From positions 1 to 64,000 of the forward strand of contig JANQRX010000008.1 in assembly GCA_028284325.1 (NCBI GenBank): 64,000 nucleotides of DNA. The letters run 5' to 3'. Source of the stretch: Bauldia sp. (GTDB lineage: Bacteria > Pseudomonadota > Alphaproteobacteria > Rhizobiales > Kaistiaceae). The stretch's first letter is position 1. Every line of letters begins with the position of its first letter. Below are positions 28,168 to 38,235 of this stretch, one piece after another. The notes beneath the pieces were generated by a model, which saw nothing but the letters and a program-made list of their open reading frames with translations, did not search any database and was not told where the DNA came from. The translations under genes and the position numbers were made by a program.

Positions 28168-29474
28168 TGACGACGATGACCTCCGCAAACCCGATGGATC
28201 ACGTTTTCGCGCTTCCGGAGGAAGCGTTCGCGCGCGAGGGTGTGGTTGCCACCTACTACATGGAATGCCCGCCCGACGCCGATGCCTGGAAACGAGCGGC
28301 GGGCTTGGCGATCGGTCAGAGTATCGGCACATGGACGCATGTCCCCGGCCTCGACGCATCGATGCTGGAGCGTCACCTTGGCCAGGTGGTGGCACTCTAC
28401 GAGACGCCGCCGCGTGAACTGCGAAGCCAGGTGCCGCAGGACGACCGCGGTTACGTGGTCCAGATCGCCTATCCGGAGGTGAACTTCGGCCCGCAGCTGC
28501 CGCTTCTGATGACAGTGCTGCTCGGCAATGACGTGTCCACGTCGGCGCAGGTCAAGCTCCTGGACGTGACCGTGTCACCAGAGCTCGCAACGGCCCTGGC
28601 CGGCCCGCGCTACGGTATTGCCGGCATCCGCGACAGGGCGGGTGTGCAGGACCGGCCTTTGCTGCTGAACGTCATCAAGCCGAACATCGGCTTCGACGCG
28701 GAAACAGGCGCGGGCATGTTCGCCGAAGCCGCGCGCGGCGGGTGCGACATCGTCAAGGACGACGAGTTGCTGGGCAACACCAGCTTCAGCAGCAGCATCG
28801 AGCGCGTATCCGCATACAAGCGCGCCGCGGCGGAGGTCTACGAGGAAACCGGCCATACCAGCCTCTACTGCGTCAACGTGACCGACCGCCCGGACCGTAT
28901 GCTGAAGGCGGCGCGGCGCGCCGTCGAGCTGGGCGCCGACATGATCATGATCAACGCCGTCACGTCGGGCCTCGGAGCCCTGCAGGCCGCCGCGGCCGAT
29001 CCGGGCGTCTCGGTACCTATTCTCGCTCATTATGCCGGCGCATCCTCGACGATCGAGGGGCTCGGGGCCGGCATCGCCTCCCCCCTGCTCCTGGGCAAGC
29101 TGATGCGCCTCTGCGGGGCCGATGGTGCGTCGTTCAACTCTCCCTACAGCGTCTATCCGCTGCTGCGCGAGAAGTATGCCGAGACGGCCCGGAACATGAC
29201 CATGAAGCTGGGCGCCATGCGGCCGACGCTCCCGGTACCGGGCGGCGGCGTCCACCCGGCGACCGCCGCCCGGATCGTTGAAGATCTCGGCAAGGACGTG
29301 ATGCTCAGCGTCGGCGGCGCCATCCAGGGGCATCCCGGGGGCGCCACGGCCGGCGGGCGGGCCATGCGGCAGGCACTGGATGCGGCCTCGGCCGGGATCA
29401 GCCTTCGTGAATACAGCGCGACACACAGCGAGCTTCGTACCGCGATCGATCGCTGGGGCGACACGGCCGACTAG
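28164..29474 (+). CDS. RuBisCO-like protein (form IV large-subunit homologue)
   Basis: VIKPNIGFDAETGAGMFAEAARGGCDIVKDDELLGN, ILAHYAGASS, GGGVHPATAARIVEDLGKDVMLSVGGAIQGHPGG align with RuBisCO large-chain motifs. Confidence 0.92.
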   Translation: MMTTMTSANPMDHVFALPEEAFAREGVVATYYMECPPDADAWKRAAGLAIGQSIGTWTHVPGLDASMLERHLGQVVALYETPPRELRSQVPQDDRGYVVQIAYPEVNFGPQLPLLMTVLLGNDVSTSAQVKLLDVTVSPELATALAGPRYGIAGIRDRAGVQDRPLLLNVIKPNIGFDAETGAGMFAEAARGGCDIVKDDELLGNTSFSSSIERVSAYKRAAAEVYEETGHTSLYCVNVTDRPDRMLKAARRAVELGADMIMINAVTSGLGALQAAAADPGVSVPILAHYAGASSTIEGLGAGIASPLLLGKLMRLCGADGASFNSPYSVYPLLREKYAETARNMTMKLGAMRPTLPVPGGGVHPATAARIVEDLGKDVMLSVGGAIQGHPGGATAGGRAMRQALDAASAGISLREYSATHSELRTAIDRWGDTAD

Positions 29475-29483
29475 CCGAGGCGG

Positions 29484-30719
29484 TTGGACATGACCAAGAC
29501 CATCGCAGTTCTGGCGACTCTGGACACCAAGGGTGAGGAAGCGGCCTACGTGGCCGACATCCTGCGCGCGCGAGGTTGCAGGCCGCTGCTCGTCGACTGC
29601 GGAATCAAGAGCCCTCCAACCGTGGCGGCCGACGTCACGCGCGACGACGTGGCCGCTGCGGCCGGGACCACGATGGCCGAGATCCTCGATAGCAACGACA
29701 AGAATGCGGCGGTCGACGCCATGGCGCGCGGCGCGGCCGGCTTCGTCGCCCGGCGCCACGCCGACGGCATGCTCGACGGCGTGCTCGGGCTCGGAGGCGT
29801 GCAAGGCACGATCATCGCGACTCGCGCCATGCAGGCGCTTCCCGTGGGCGTTCCCAAGGTCATGCTGTCCGCCGTGGCCAACGGCCAAGCAACGTTCGGC
29901 CCGTATGTCGGCACCAAGGACATCGCCATCATGCATTCGGTGGCGGACATCATGGGCGTCAACATGCTGACGCGTCAGGTCCTGGCGGCCGCTGCCGGCG
30001 CGGTGACGGGAATGGCCGATGTCGCGACCGAAGCCCGGAATTCGGGCCGCCCCACCGTCGGCATGACCATGGCGGGCGTGACCAATCCCGCGGCGATGGC
30101 GACCCGCCGGCTGCTGGAGGACCGGGGCTTCGAGGTCATCGGCTTCCACTGCAACGGCATCGGCGCCCAGGCCCTTGAGGAGCTGGTCGCCGGCGGCAGG
30201 ATCGACCGTGTCCTTGATCTCAGCCCGCACGACATTGGCGGCCTTCTGCGCGGCGGGCTGATGCAGGCCCATCCCAATCGGCTCAAGGCCAGTGTGGCGG
30301 CCGGCATCCCGATCGTCTTCGTGCCCGGCGCCATCGACTTCATCCTTCATGGACCGGTCGATGATGTGCCGCCGAAACTGCTCACGCGGCGTTACGTGAA
30401 GCACAATCCGATCCATACCCACATCCGTGCCTCACGCGAAGAGATGGCAGGCGCCGGTCGCTTCGTGGGCGAGCGACTGAAACAGTCCGCGGCCCCGGTC
30501 CACGTCGTCATCCCCGAGCGCGGTTTCAGTCAGCTCAACATCGAAGGCGGCGTCATGCACGATCCGGACGCCGATGCCGGCTTCATGGAGGGCCTGCGGG
30601 CGGAGCTGGGCGATGCCAGCCACGTGGTGGTTTCGCCGGTGCCGATGCACGTGAATGATCCCGCGTTTGCCGAGCTTCTGGCGAACACGATCACCGACAT
30701 CGTGCGGACGGCCCCATGA
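29484..30719 (+). CDS. Tm-1-like ATP-binding domain / UPF0261 family protein
   Basis: MTKTIAVLATLDTKGEEAAYVADILRARGCRPLLVDCGI, YVGTKDIAIMHSVADIMGVN. Confidence 0.88.
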   Translation: MDMTKTIAVLATLDTKGEEAAYVADILRARGCRPLLVDCGIKSPPTVAADVTRDDVAAAAGTTMAEILDSNDKNAAVDAMARGAAGFVARRHADGMLDGVLGLGGVQGTIIATRAMQALPVGVPKVMLSAVANGQATFGPYVGTKDIAIMHSVADIMGVNMLTRQVLAAAAGAVTGMADVATEARNSGRPTVGMTMAGVTNPAAMATRRLLEDRGFEVIGFHCNGIGAQALEELVAGGRIDRVLDLSPHDIGGLLRGGLMQAHPNRLKASVAAGIPIVFVPGAIDFILHGPVDDVPPKLLTRRYVKHNPIHTHIRASREEMAGAGRFVGERLKQSAAPVHVVIPERGFSQLNIEGGVMHDPDADAGFMEGLRAELGDASHVVVSPVPMHVNDPAFAELLANTITDIVRTAP

Positions 30720-31540
30720 CCGCGCGCTTCCACTTCGGCACAAACCTCAAGATGCACACCGCTGCGCCGGAAACCCGGGCGTTCGTCACCGCACTGGCCG
30801 CGCAGACGGTCGACGCGGGTGTTCGGCGATTTGTGATTCCACCGTACACGTCGTTGCAGGGGCTGGCGGCCATCGGTGCCCCGGCCGGTATCGAGATCGG
30901 CGCGCAAAACGCCCATTTCGCTGCGTCAGGAGCGTACACCGGAGAAATCTCGGTCGGCATGCTGGCGGCGCTCGACGTGGATCTGATCATGATCGGGCAT
31001 GCCGAACGGCGCGCACTCCCGACCGAAACCGACGACGTGATTGCTCGCAAGGTTGCGGCCGTCCTCGGCGGTACGCCTGATTTGCTGCTCTGCGTGGGCG
31101 AACGGATGGCCGAGCGCCGTGCGCTCGAATTCACCGACGTGCTCCGGCGACAACTGATCTCCGCGCTTGGCTCGGTTCGACCCGAACAGCTCAGCCGGGT
31201 GCAGGTCGCCTACGAGCCGGTCTGGTCCATCGGCGAAAGTGGCGTCGCCGCCGAACCGGAGGATATCACGCCCGCCATCGCAACCATCCGCTCGGTACTG
31301 GCCGAGTTGTTCGGCAAGGCCGCGCGGGCGGTTCCGCTCCTCTACGGAGGCAGCGTCAACAGAGACAACTGCGCCGACTATGCGGTGCTGGGCGGCATCG
31401 ACGGCCTGTTCGTCGGCCGCGCCGCATGGTCGGCCGACGGCTTCGGCGCCGTGCTGGCGCGAGGTCACGAAGCCTGGAAGCTCAGGGGCGGCGATACGGT
31501 TGAAGCTGGAGGATCGGATGCAGATCGCGCTGGGATGTGA
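30716..31540 (+). CDS. Triose-phosphate isomerase family protein (possibly erythrulose-phosphate isomerase)
   Basis: FGTNLKMHTA, IGHAERRALPTETD, VQVAYEPVWSIGESGVAA, LLYGGSVNRDNCADYA. Confidence 0.88.
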   Translation: MTARFHFGTNLKMHTAAPETRAFVTALAAQTVDAGVRRFVIPPYTSLQGLAAIGAPAGIEIGAQNAHFAASGAYTGEISVGMLAALDVDLIMIGHAERRALPTETDDVIARKVAAVLGGTPDLLLCVGERMAERRALEFTDVLRRQLISALGSVRPEQLSRVQVAYEPVWSIGESGVAAEPEDITPAIATIRSVLAELFGKAARAVPLLYGGSVNRDNCADYAVLGGIDGLFVGRAAWSADGFGAVLARGHEAWKLRGGDTVEAGGSDADRAGM

Positions 31541-31964
31541 CGAAGCGGCCTACGACTTGAAGCAGATCTTGCTGGCCTACCTTGAAGCGGAAGGGCACAC
31601 GGTCACCGATTTCGGCACCTTTGACGCCGAGCCGGTGCTCTATCCCGACATCGCCGCGATGGTCGCCCACTCGGTCGCGCGCGGCGAGAGCGAACGCGGT
31701 GTCCTGCTGTGCGGGACCGGCATTGGCATGGCCATCAGCGCGAACAAGGTGCGCGGCATCCGCGCGGCGCAGTGCCACGACACCTATTCGGCCGAACGGG
31801 CGCAGAAAAGCAACGACGCGCAGATCATCTCCATCGGCGCGCGCGTGGTCGGGCCCGAACTGGCGAAGGCGATCGTCGCAACCTATCTCGGCTCCTCGTT
31901 CACCCCCGGCCCGTCGTCGGCCAAGATCGCCCGCATCGATGCGCTGGAGGAAGAACCGCGCTAG
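31518..31964 (+). CDS. RpiB/LacA/LacB family sugar-phosphate isomerase
   Basis: MQIALGCDEAAYDLKQILLAYLEAEGHTVTDFGTF, GVLLCGTGIGMAISANKVRGIRAAQCHDTYSAERAQKSNDAQII. Confidence 0.9.
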   Translation: MQIALGCDEAAYDLKQILLAYLEAEGHTVTDFGTFDAEPVLYPDIAAMVAHSVARGESERGVLLCGTGIGMAISANKVRGIRAAQCHDTYSAERAQKSNDAQIISIGARVVGPELAKAIVATYLGSSFTPGPSSAKIARIDALEEEPR

Positions 31965-32089
31965 CCCGCCTTGCCGGTGACGGCAGCCCGTCCCCGCTGA
32001 CCTACGCCGGACCGCTGGCGAACGATCGGTCGTCGCGCTTGCCCATCAAACCGCGCGGCCGCGGTCTCGGCCATCGCCTTGACCATGTT

Positions 32090-33148
32090 TCAGTCCGCGG
32101 AAGACCTGGACCGTGCCACCCGCAACCCGCCGGGATCAAACAGGTGAACGTGTTCGTGATCGAGCCGGACATGCAGCATGTCGCCCGGCCACGCGGAAAT
32201 CCGCTCACGGAAAACACCCACGATCGGCTGCGACCCGATCTTGCCGGCCACTTGTGTTTCGGCGCCCGTCGGCTCGATCATCTCGACAGTCAGTGGAACA
32301 CCCTCATCCGACAGGGCCAGATGTTCCGGTCTGACACCGAGTGTGGTGGCTTCACTGGACCCGACCCGTGCCATCTCGACGCCATCGGACGTGCGAAACA
32401 CCCCGTCGTCCACGGTGCCCTGCATGAAATTCATCGCCGGCGATCCGATGAAACCGGCTACGAACCGGTTGGCCGGATGGTCATAGAGGTCCAGCGGTTC
32501 GCCGATCTGTTCGATCTCGCCGTCGCGCATCACCACGATCTTGTCGGCCATCGTCATCGCCTCAACCTGATCGTGGGTGACATAGATGATGGTCGTCCCC
32601 AGACGCTGGTGCAGCGCCTTGATCTCCGATCGCATCTGCACCCGCAGCGCCGCATCGAGATTGCTCAGCGGTTCGTCAAAGAGAAAGACCTTCGGCTCGC
32701 GGACGATCGCCCGACCCATCGCGACCCTTTGGCGCTGCCCACCGGAAAGCTGCTTCGGGTGCCGGTCAAGCAGGTCGTCCAGCCCCAGGATCGCCGCCGC
32801 ACGGTTGACCCGCTCGTTGATCTCCGGCTTGGGAACACGCTTCAGCCGCAGCGAGTAGCTCATGTTCGCGCGCACCGACATGTGCGGATAAAGCGCATAG
32901 TTCTGAAACACCATCGCAATGCCGCGGTCCTTCGGCGGGAGATCGTTGACCACGGTCTTTGCGATCGCAATCTCGCCGCCGCTGACGTCTTCCAACCCCG
33001 CAATCATGCGCAACAGGGTGGACTTACCGCATCCCGACGGGCCCACCAGTACGACAAACTCACCATCGGCGACATCAACATCGATGCCCTTCACGGCTTC
33101 GAACGTGCCGTAGAACTTCCTCGCCTGATTGATGCTGACTTCAGCCAT
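32090..33148 (-). CDS. ABC transporter ATP-binding protein (UgpC/MalK type)
   Basis: [78 protein letters not shown]. Confidence 0.95.
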   Translation of the reverse strand: MAEVSINQARKFYGTFEAVKGIDVDVADGEFVVLVGPSGCGKSTLLRMIAGLEDVSGGEIAIAKTVVNDLPPKDRGIAMVFQNYALYPHMSVRANMSYSLRLKRVPKPEINERVNRAAAILGLDDLLDRHPKQLSGGQRQRVAMGRAIVREPKVFLFDEPLSNLDAALRVQMRSEIKALHQRLGTTIIYVTHDQVEAMTMADKIVVMRDGEIEQIGEPLDLYDHPANRFVAGFIGSPAMNFMQGTVDDGVFRTSDGVEMARVGSSEATTLGVRPEHLALSDEGVPLTVEMIEPTGAETQVAGKIGSQPIVGVFRERISAWPGDMLHVRLDHEHVHLFDPGGLRVARSRSSAD

Positions 33149-33249
33149 GTCGTTTCAATTCCCGGTTTGGTTCGTCGGCGAGGCGCGCGCGCCGCGACGC
33201 TGAACTGCGATCCGCGGCCTCTACAATCCACCTCGCTGCGAACCGCCAC

Positions 33250-34269
33250 TCATGCCGGCTCCAGAACGATCTTGATGTGATCCGCAGGGGCGGTCGCCAG
33301 AGCTTCAAACGCCTTTGCGCCCTGCGACAGCGGCATGGTGCCAACAAGCGGCGCCGCCTCGACCTCGCCGGAAGCCAGGAGTTCAATGGCGCGCGCAAAG
33401 TCCGCGTTGGAGTAACACTGCGTACCATGCAGGTGCAGTTCGCGCGGGACCAGTTGGCCAAATTCGATCTCAGCGCGGCCCGGGCCGAGCGCAAGGAAGA
33501 TCCCCGTCCCTCCGGGCCTCAGCATTTCGATCGTCTGCTGCCGGTTGATCGCCAGACCTGCCGCATCAACAACCAGATCGACGCCTTCATGGTCCGACAG
33601 CTCCATGGCCGCCGCGACCGGATCGGCATCCAGAGCATGGACCACCCGGGTCGCACCCAGTCGAGATGCGAGATCAAGGCGCGCTTGCACCACGTCGGAC
33701 ACCAGAATGTCTTGTGCGCCGAGGATTCGCGCAAGCTGCAGCGACAGCAAGCCCTGGGCGCCGGCCCCCAGAACGGCGATCGTGCGAATGAAGCCGCGCG
33801 CATGCATCTCAAAGGCATGGACCGGCGTGGCCAGTGTCTCGGCGAGCGCCGCGTGCCGGAGCGTCAGCCCGTCGGGAACCGTGAAGACAGCGGCCTCCGG
33901 CACCTCCACAAACTCCGCAAATCCGCCCGCGACCTCGCCGCCGATGAGGTAGGCCCGGGCGCATAGGTTGGTCTCGCCGCGTCGACACGCGCTGCAGCGG
34001 CCGCAAGAGATCAACGGCTGGACGACGGCGCGATCTCCGATCACCGGCCCGTCAACTTCGGGTCCCAAGGCTTCCACCACACCGGAAATCTCGTGCCCTC
34101 GGACGCCAGGCACCGGCCAGGGCGCGGGCATCCCCTTGTAGACGTGCATATCCGTGCCGCAGATACCGCACCCGCTGACACGCAACAGAACATGACCCGG
34201 CCTCGGCGATGGGCGCTCCAACGTCTCGAAGGCAACCTCGCCGACTCCCCGAAACACAAGTGCGGCCAT
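33250..34269 (-). CDS. Zinc-binding alcohol dehydrogenase family protein
   Basis: GCGICGTDMHVYKGMPAPWPVPGVRGHEISGVVEALG, CGRCSACRRGETNLC; start placed at MAALVFRGVGEV. Confidence 0.9.
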   Translation of the reverse strand: MAALVFRGVGEVAFETLERPSPRPGHVLLRVSGCGICGTDMHVYKGMPAPWPVPGVRGHEISGVVEALGPEVDGPVIGDRAVVQPLISCGRCSACRRGETNLCARAYLIGGEVAGGFAEFVEVPEAAVFTVPDGLTLRHAALAETLATPVHAFEMHARGFIRTIAVLGAGAQGLLSLQLARILGAQDILVSDVVQARLDLASRLGATRVVHALDADPVAAAMELSDHEGVDLVVDAAGLAINRQQTIEMLRPGGTGIFLALGPGRAEIEFGQLVPRELHLHGTQCYSNADFARAIELLASGEVEAAPLVGTMPLSQGAKAFEALATAPADHIKIVLEPA

Positions 34270-34274
34270 CTTCG

Positions 34275-37200
34275 TCACGACGACTCGCTCCGCTGGTCCA
34301 GGCGCAGCGTCACGATCTGAAACGGCGTGACGTTCACCGTGATCCGGCCGGCATCGAGGGCTCGCTCGGGGTCCTCGTGCAGATTGCACAGTGCGGCGCC
34401 CGATACGGCGAAGGAGGGTGTGAGGTTGAGTTCGCCGCGCGTCCGCGCGCTCTCATAGGCCCGGACAACAACGCCCCTGCCGTCCTCGGCGCGCTTGACG
34501 GTTTCAATCACGACATTCGGGTTGTCCGCCGTCACGAACGCGGCTTGCTCCGGCGCGGACGTGGCGCCTTGGCCGTTGCGTTCGCGCCAGATCAGCGGAT
34601 CGTTCAGCGCATAGGCCTCGGCCATCGTGCTGCGCACCTGCGATCCCGCATGCGGCAACAACGCGTAGGTGAACCGGTGCTTGCCAAGGTCCGCATTCGG
34701 ATCGGGGAACGTGGCGCCCTTGAGTGCGGTCAGCCGGATGGTGCTGCCGAGAATGTCGTGACCGTATTTGCAGTCATTCAGGAGGCTGACGCCAAAGTCG
34801 CCTTCACTCAGATCCACCCATTTGTGGGCACAGGACTCGAACCGGGCCCAGTCCCAGGACGTGTTCCGATGGGTCGGCCGCTCGACATTGCCCCACTGGA
34901 TGTCATAGGTCGCGGTTGGACTTAAGACGTTGACGGGAAAGGCAACTTTCAGAAGCTTCTTTCGTTCCTGCCAGTTCACTTCCGTATCGAAGTCGATCCG
35001 ATCGCTGCCCTCGCGCAGGACGATGCGCTGCACGATCTCGCTTGCCTCAAACCGCCGCCGGACCTCCAATACGCCGCGCAAACCACCGGCTTCGACAACC
35101 CGGATGTCGGCTTCCCGCGGTATGGCGAGTGGAGCCTCATCGTAGAAGATGTCGATGTCCCAGGCTTCCCAATCGAGCGGCCGGTCCTCGAACAACTGCC
35201 AGGCATTGGCGCGCATATCCCCGGAGAGCACGTCACGGTTCGTGGCCTTGTGCAGCAGCCGCACGATTTCGCCGCAGTCGTCGACCTCGACGCGCACGCC
35301 ATCATGTTCCAGCACAAAGGCCGTCGCGGCGTGGCCATCGGGGTCGGGCGAGGCATCGGACACCGTCGCACAAACAACCGAGCCGTCCGGTTTTCCCACA
35401 CCATCGGGCACAGCCTTGTAGCCATAGGCCGGCACGTCGTCGATCAGGATGGGACCGGCGGGACCGTCAACGACCTCGCTGCGCGCAAAGGCCGTGGGAT
35501 TGTAGACCACGTGCGCGGCATCGGCTGGAAGGACGGCGTCAAGCCGATCCAGGCTTGCGTCCCGAACCTTCTCGCCGATGTCCTTGATCCGCGCGTAGTC
35601 GGCGGCGCTGTCGACGTAGACCTCCGGTATGGACGATCCGGGAATGATGTCGTGGAACTGGTTCAGGCACAGAAGCCGCCACGCCTCGCGCAGCTCGTTA
35701 TGAGGATAGTCGGCGCCGCACGCGACGGAAGCCCAGGTCGCCAGAAACTCCACATCATGCAGCAGGAACTCCATCTTGCGGTTGGCCCGCTTGTTCGCCG
35801 CCTGCGAGGTGTACGTGCCGCGGTGAAGCTCGAAATAGAGCTCGCCGTTCCAGACCGGCAGTGCGGCACCGGATTGCTTATCCAGATCGCGCAGGAACTC
35901 CAGGGCCGTGCCCAGTCTGGTCACCGGCATGCCCGGCAAATCCACCAGATGGGCGGCGTCCGCGACCATGCGTTCGGTCGGACCGCCGCCGCCATCGCCA
36001 TGGCCGTAGGCGATCATCAGTTCGTCGTGCAACTCGGGCTGCTGCGCACCGCGCTTGGTCTGCGCGATCTCCGCAGCCGACAGGTCGGCGCTATAGGTCG
36101 CACCCCACCAGCCGGGCTTCGTGGTGGTGATCAGATAGGTGAGAACGCCTGTGCCATCGAGACCCTGCCAATGGAAATGGTCGTAGGGCATCCGGTTGTA
36201 CTGGTTCCAGCTCATCTTCGCGGTGACGAAGTAGTCGAGCCCGGCCTGCCGGATCAGCTGCGGTAGCTGCCAGGCGTAGCCAAAGACATCCGGCAGCCAC
36301 AGGATGGGTGCGCCATCGACGCCAAACTGCTCGCGGAAGTATTGGCGACCAAGCACGAACTGTCGTGCCAGCGATTCCGCGCCCGCCAGATTGCAGTCGG
36401 ATTCCACCCACATGCCGCCGAGCGGTTCCCACTGCCCGCTCGCGACCCGCGACCTGATCTCGTCGAACATCTCCGGCTGCGCGTCCGCGATCCACTGGTA
36501 GAGCTGCGGCTGGCTTTGGCTGAAGCGAAACTCGGGGTGCTTCTCCATCAGGCGCAGAACGGTGGCGAAGGTACGCGCACCCTTCTTCCTCGTTTGCTCA
36601 ACCGGCCAAAGCCACGCAAGGTCCAGATGCGCGTGACCCACGCCAAATACCCGATCCGGTCGTGGCGGTCCGGCCGCGGCCACCGTCTCCTTCAGCACGT
36701 CCATGGCCGCCGGAACGCTGTCATAGAACCGCGCGTCCAACGGTTCCCGCAGGTCCAGCGCGCCAAACGCGTTGTCCAGCGCGCTCAGAAGGCGAACCCT
36801 GACGGGATCGCCGTCATCCATCTCCGAGAGGCACTCAAAGACCAGCCGCGCCAGACCGTGGAAGGCCTGTGTCGGTGTATCCACCCTGACGAGCTCGATG
36901 CCGCCCGGCCTATACCTTTCGTCGCTGATACCGGTCCATCCCGCAAGCGACAGAAGATGCGACCGCCCATCCCGCACGGCTTCCGGCAAGGAAAGATAGG
37001 TATGGTTGACGTCAACGCCCTGGACCGGCCGCCCGTCGATATGCGCCAGCGCCTCGGGACCATAAAGAAACGCCAGAGCCTCAAGCTTCGTGCTGCGCCC
37101 GAGGTCGATGTGAAGCCCGGCCTCGCCGTCCCAATGCGCCGGAACAACAAAGTATGTGCGCAACGTGAAGCTCTCGCGATGCCCGCCGAGGTCGTCTCCG

Positions 37201-37367
37201 GGAGTAAGAACAGGCCACCCACCGTCATCCACCGACGGCGCGATCTGGCTGTCATCGCCGGCAAGGAACCGCAGCGCGCCGGTCTCGGCGCGCTCCCGGT
37301 AGATGGCGCCCTGGATCAGCGCGAGTCTCGCGGCGATCTTGTCGTGGGTGAACCGGAACTTGTGCAA
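34275..37367 (-). CDS. Alpha-mannosidase-like glycoside hydrolase family 38
   Basis: VGHAHLDLAWLWPVEQTRKKGARTFATVLRLMEKHPEFRFSQSQPQLYQWI, EPLGGMWVESDCNLAGAESLARQFVLGRQYF, LPDVFGYAWQLPQLIRQAG. Confidence 0.93.
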   Translation of the reverse strand: MHKFRFTHDKIAARLALIQGAIYRERAETGALRFLAGDDSQIAPSVDDGGWPVLTPGDDLGGHRESFTLRTYFVVPAHWDGEAGLHIDLGRSTKLEALAFLYGPEALAHIDGRPVQGVDVNHTYLSLPEAVRDGRSHLLSLAGWTGISDERYRPGGIELVRVDTPTQAFHGLARLVFECLSEMDDGDPVRVRLLSALDNAFGALDLREPLDARFYDSVPAAMDVLKETVAAAGPPRPDRVFGVGHAHLDLAWLWPVEQTRKKGARTFATVLRLMEKHPEFRFSQSQPQLYQWIADAQPEMFDEIRSRVASGQWEPLGGMWVESDCNLAGAESLARQFVLGRQYFREQFGVDGAPILWLPDVFGYAWQLPQLIRQAGLDYFVTAKMSWNQYNRMPYDHFHWQGLDGTGVLTYLITTTKPGWWGATYSADLSAAEIAQTKRGAQQPELHDELMIAYGHGDGGGGPTERMVADAAHLVDLPGMPVTRLGTALEFLRDLDKQSGAALPVWNGELYFELHRGTYTSQAANKRANRKMEFLLHDVEFLATWASVACGADYPHNELREAWRLLCLNQFHDIIPGSSIPEVYVDSAADYARIKDIGEKVRDASLDRLDAVLPADAAHVVYNPTAFARSEVVDGPAGPILIDDVPAYGYKAVPDGVGKPDGSVVCATVSDASPDPDGHAATAFVLEHDGVRVEVDDCGEIVRLLHKATNRDVLSGDMRANAWQLFEDRPLDWEAWDIDIFYDEAPLAIPREADIRVVEAGGLRGVLEVRRRFEASEIVQRIVLREGSDRIDFDTEVNWQERKKLLKVAFPVNVLSPTATYDIQWGNVERPTHRNTSWDWARFESCAHKWVDLSEGDFGVSLLNDCKYGHDILGSTIRLTALKGATFPDPNADLGKHRFTYALLPHAGSQVRSTMAEAYALNDPLIWRERNGQGATSAPEQAAFVTADNPNVVIETVKRAEDGRGVVVRAYESARTRGELNLTPSFAVSGAALCNLHEDPERALDAGRITVNVTPFQIVTLRLDQRSESS

Positions 37368-37386
37368 GGCTAGCTCCAGAGCCGTG

Positions 37387-38235
37387 TCACTTGACTGCTC
37401 CGGCCGTCAGGCCGCTCAGGAACTGCCGGGAAAAGATCAGGTAGAGCGCCAGAATCGGTCCCGCGCTCAGCGACAGCGCCGCAAGGACGGCATTCCAGTC
37501 ACTCAGGAACTGTCCGAGGAAGCTCGCGGCCCCAAGGGTCACCGTTTGCGTTTCGGGTGCCGGCGCCAGGATGAGCGGGAACCACAGGTCGTTCCACACC
37601 GGGATCATGGTCAGGATCGCCACGGTGGCGATCGCCGGGCGGATGGTCGGCAACGTCAGCAAGAACACCCGATACTCATTGGCTCCGTCGATGCGGGCGG
37701 CGTCTTTGATTTCCCTCGGTACCTGCCGCATGAACTGCGTGAGGATGAACACCGCCAGCGGCATCCCCATCGCGGTATAAACGCAGATCAGGGCAGCCAG
37801 TGTGTTGACCAGTTTCAGCGACACCATGAGCTGCAGCATGCTGACCGACCCAAGCCGAACCGGCAGAATGATGCCCAGAAGAAAGAACATCGCCAGGAGC
37901 TTGTTGCCCGTGAACTCGTACTCGGCCAGGGCAAAGGCGATCATGGTCGCGAGGATCAGGATGAGGACGAGACTGACCACGGTCACCGTCAAGCTGTTGA
38001 CGTAATAATCCATGAAGTTCGAGCGGACGAAGACCGTGTGGTAGCCGATCAGGCTGAAGGTCTCCGGACCCGGGAACGCAACCGGATCGGAGAAGATCGC
38101 GCGCCGTGATTTGAACGAGTTCACCAGGATCATCAGCACCGGCACGATCGAAAGCGCGGTGAAGAAAATCAGCACGGCGTGCTTGCCGACCGCGCCTATG
38201 GGCACGCCGGCGGAAGGGCGGTTGTCAGAGCTCAT
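37387..38235 (-). CDS. Carbohydrate ABC transporter permease (MalG type)
   Basis: DAARIDGANEYRVFLLTLPTIRPAIATVAILTMIPVWNDLWFPLIL. Confidence 0.92.
   Translation of the reverse strand: MSSDNRPSAGVPIGAVGKHAVLIFFTALSIVPVLMILVNSFKSRRAIFSDPVAFPGPETFSLIGYHTVFVRSNFMDYYVNSLTVTVVSLVLILILATMIAFALAEYEFTGNKLLAMFFLLGIILPVRLGSVSMLQLMVSLKLVNTLAALICVYTAMGMPLAVFILTQFMRQVPREIKDAARIDGANEYRVFLLTLPTIRPAIATVAILTMIPVWNDLWFPLILAPAPETQTVTLGAASFLGQFLSDWNAVLAALSLSAGPILALYLIFSRQFLSGLTAGAVK

Noticed and set aside
28575-30422. 615-aa minus-strand ORF
   Set aside because: Antisense to the RLP and Tm-1-like genes, His/Arg/Gly-rich with no recognisable domain; a GC-rich shadow ORF
31709-33280. 523-aa plus-strand ORF
   Set aside because: Runs through RpiB-like gene in another frame and then antisense to a clear ABC ATPase
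35250-37373. Long plus-strand ORFs (35250-36266 and 36342-37373)
   Set aside because: Antisense to the GH38 gene, which has clear family motifs
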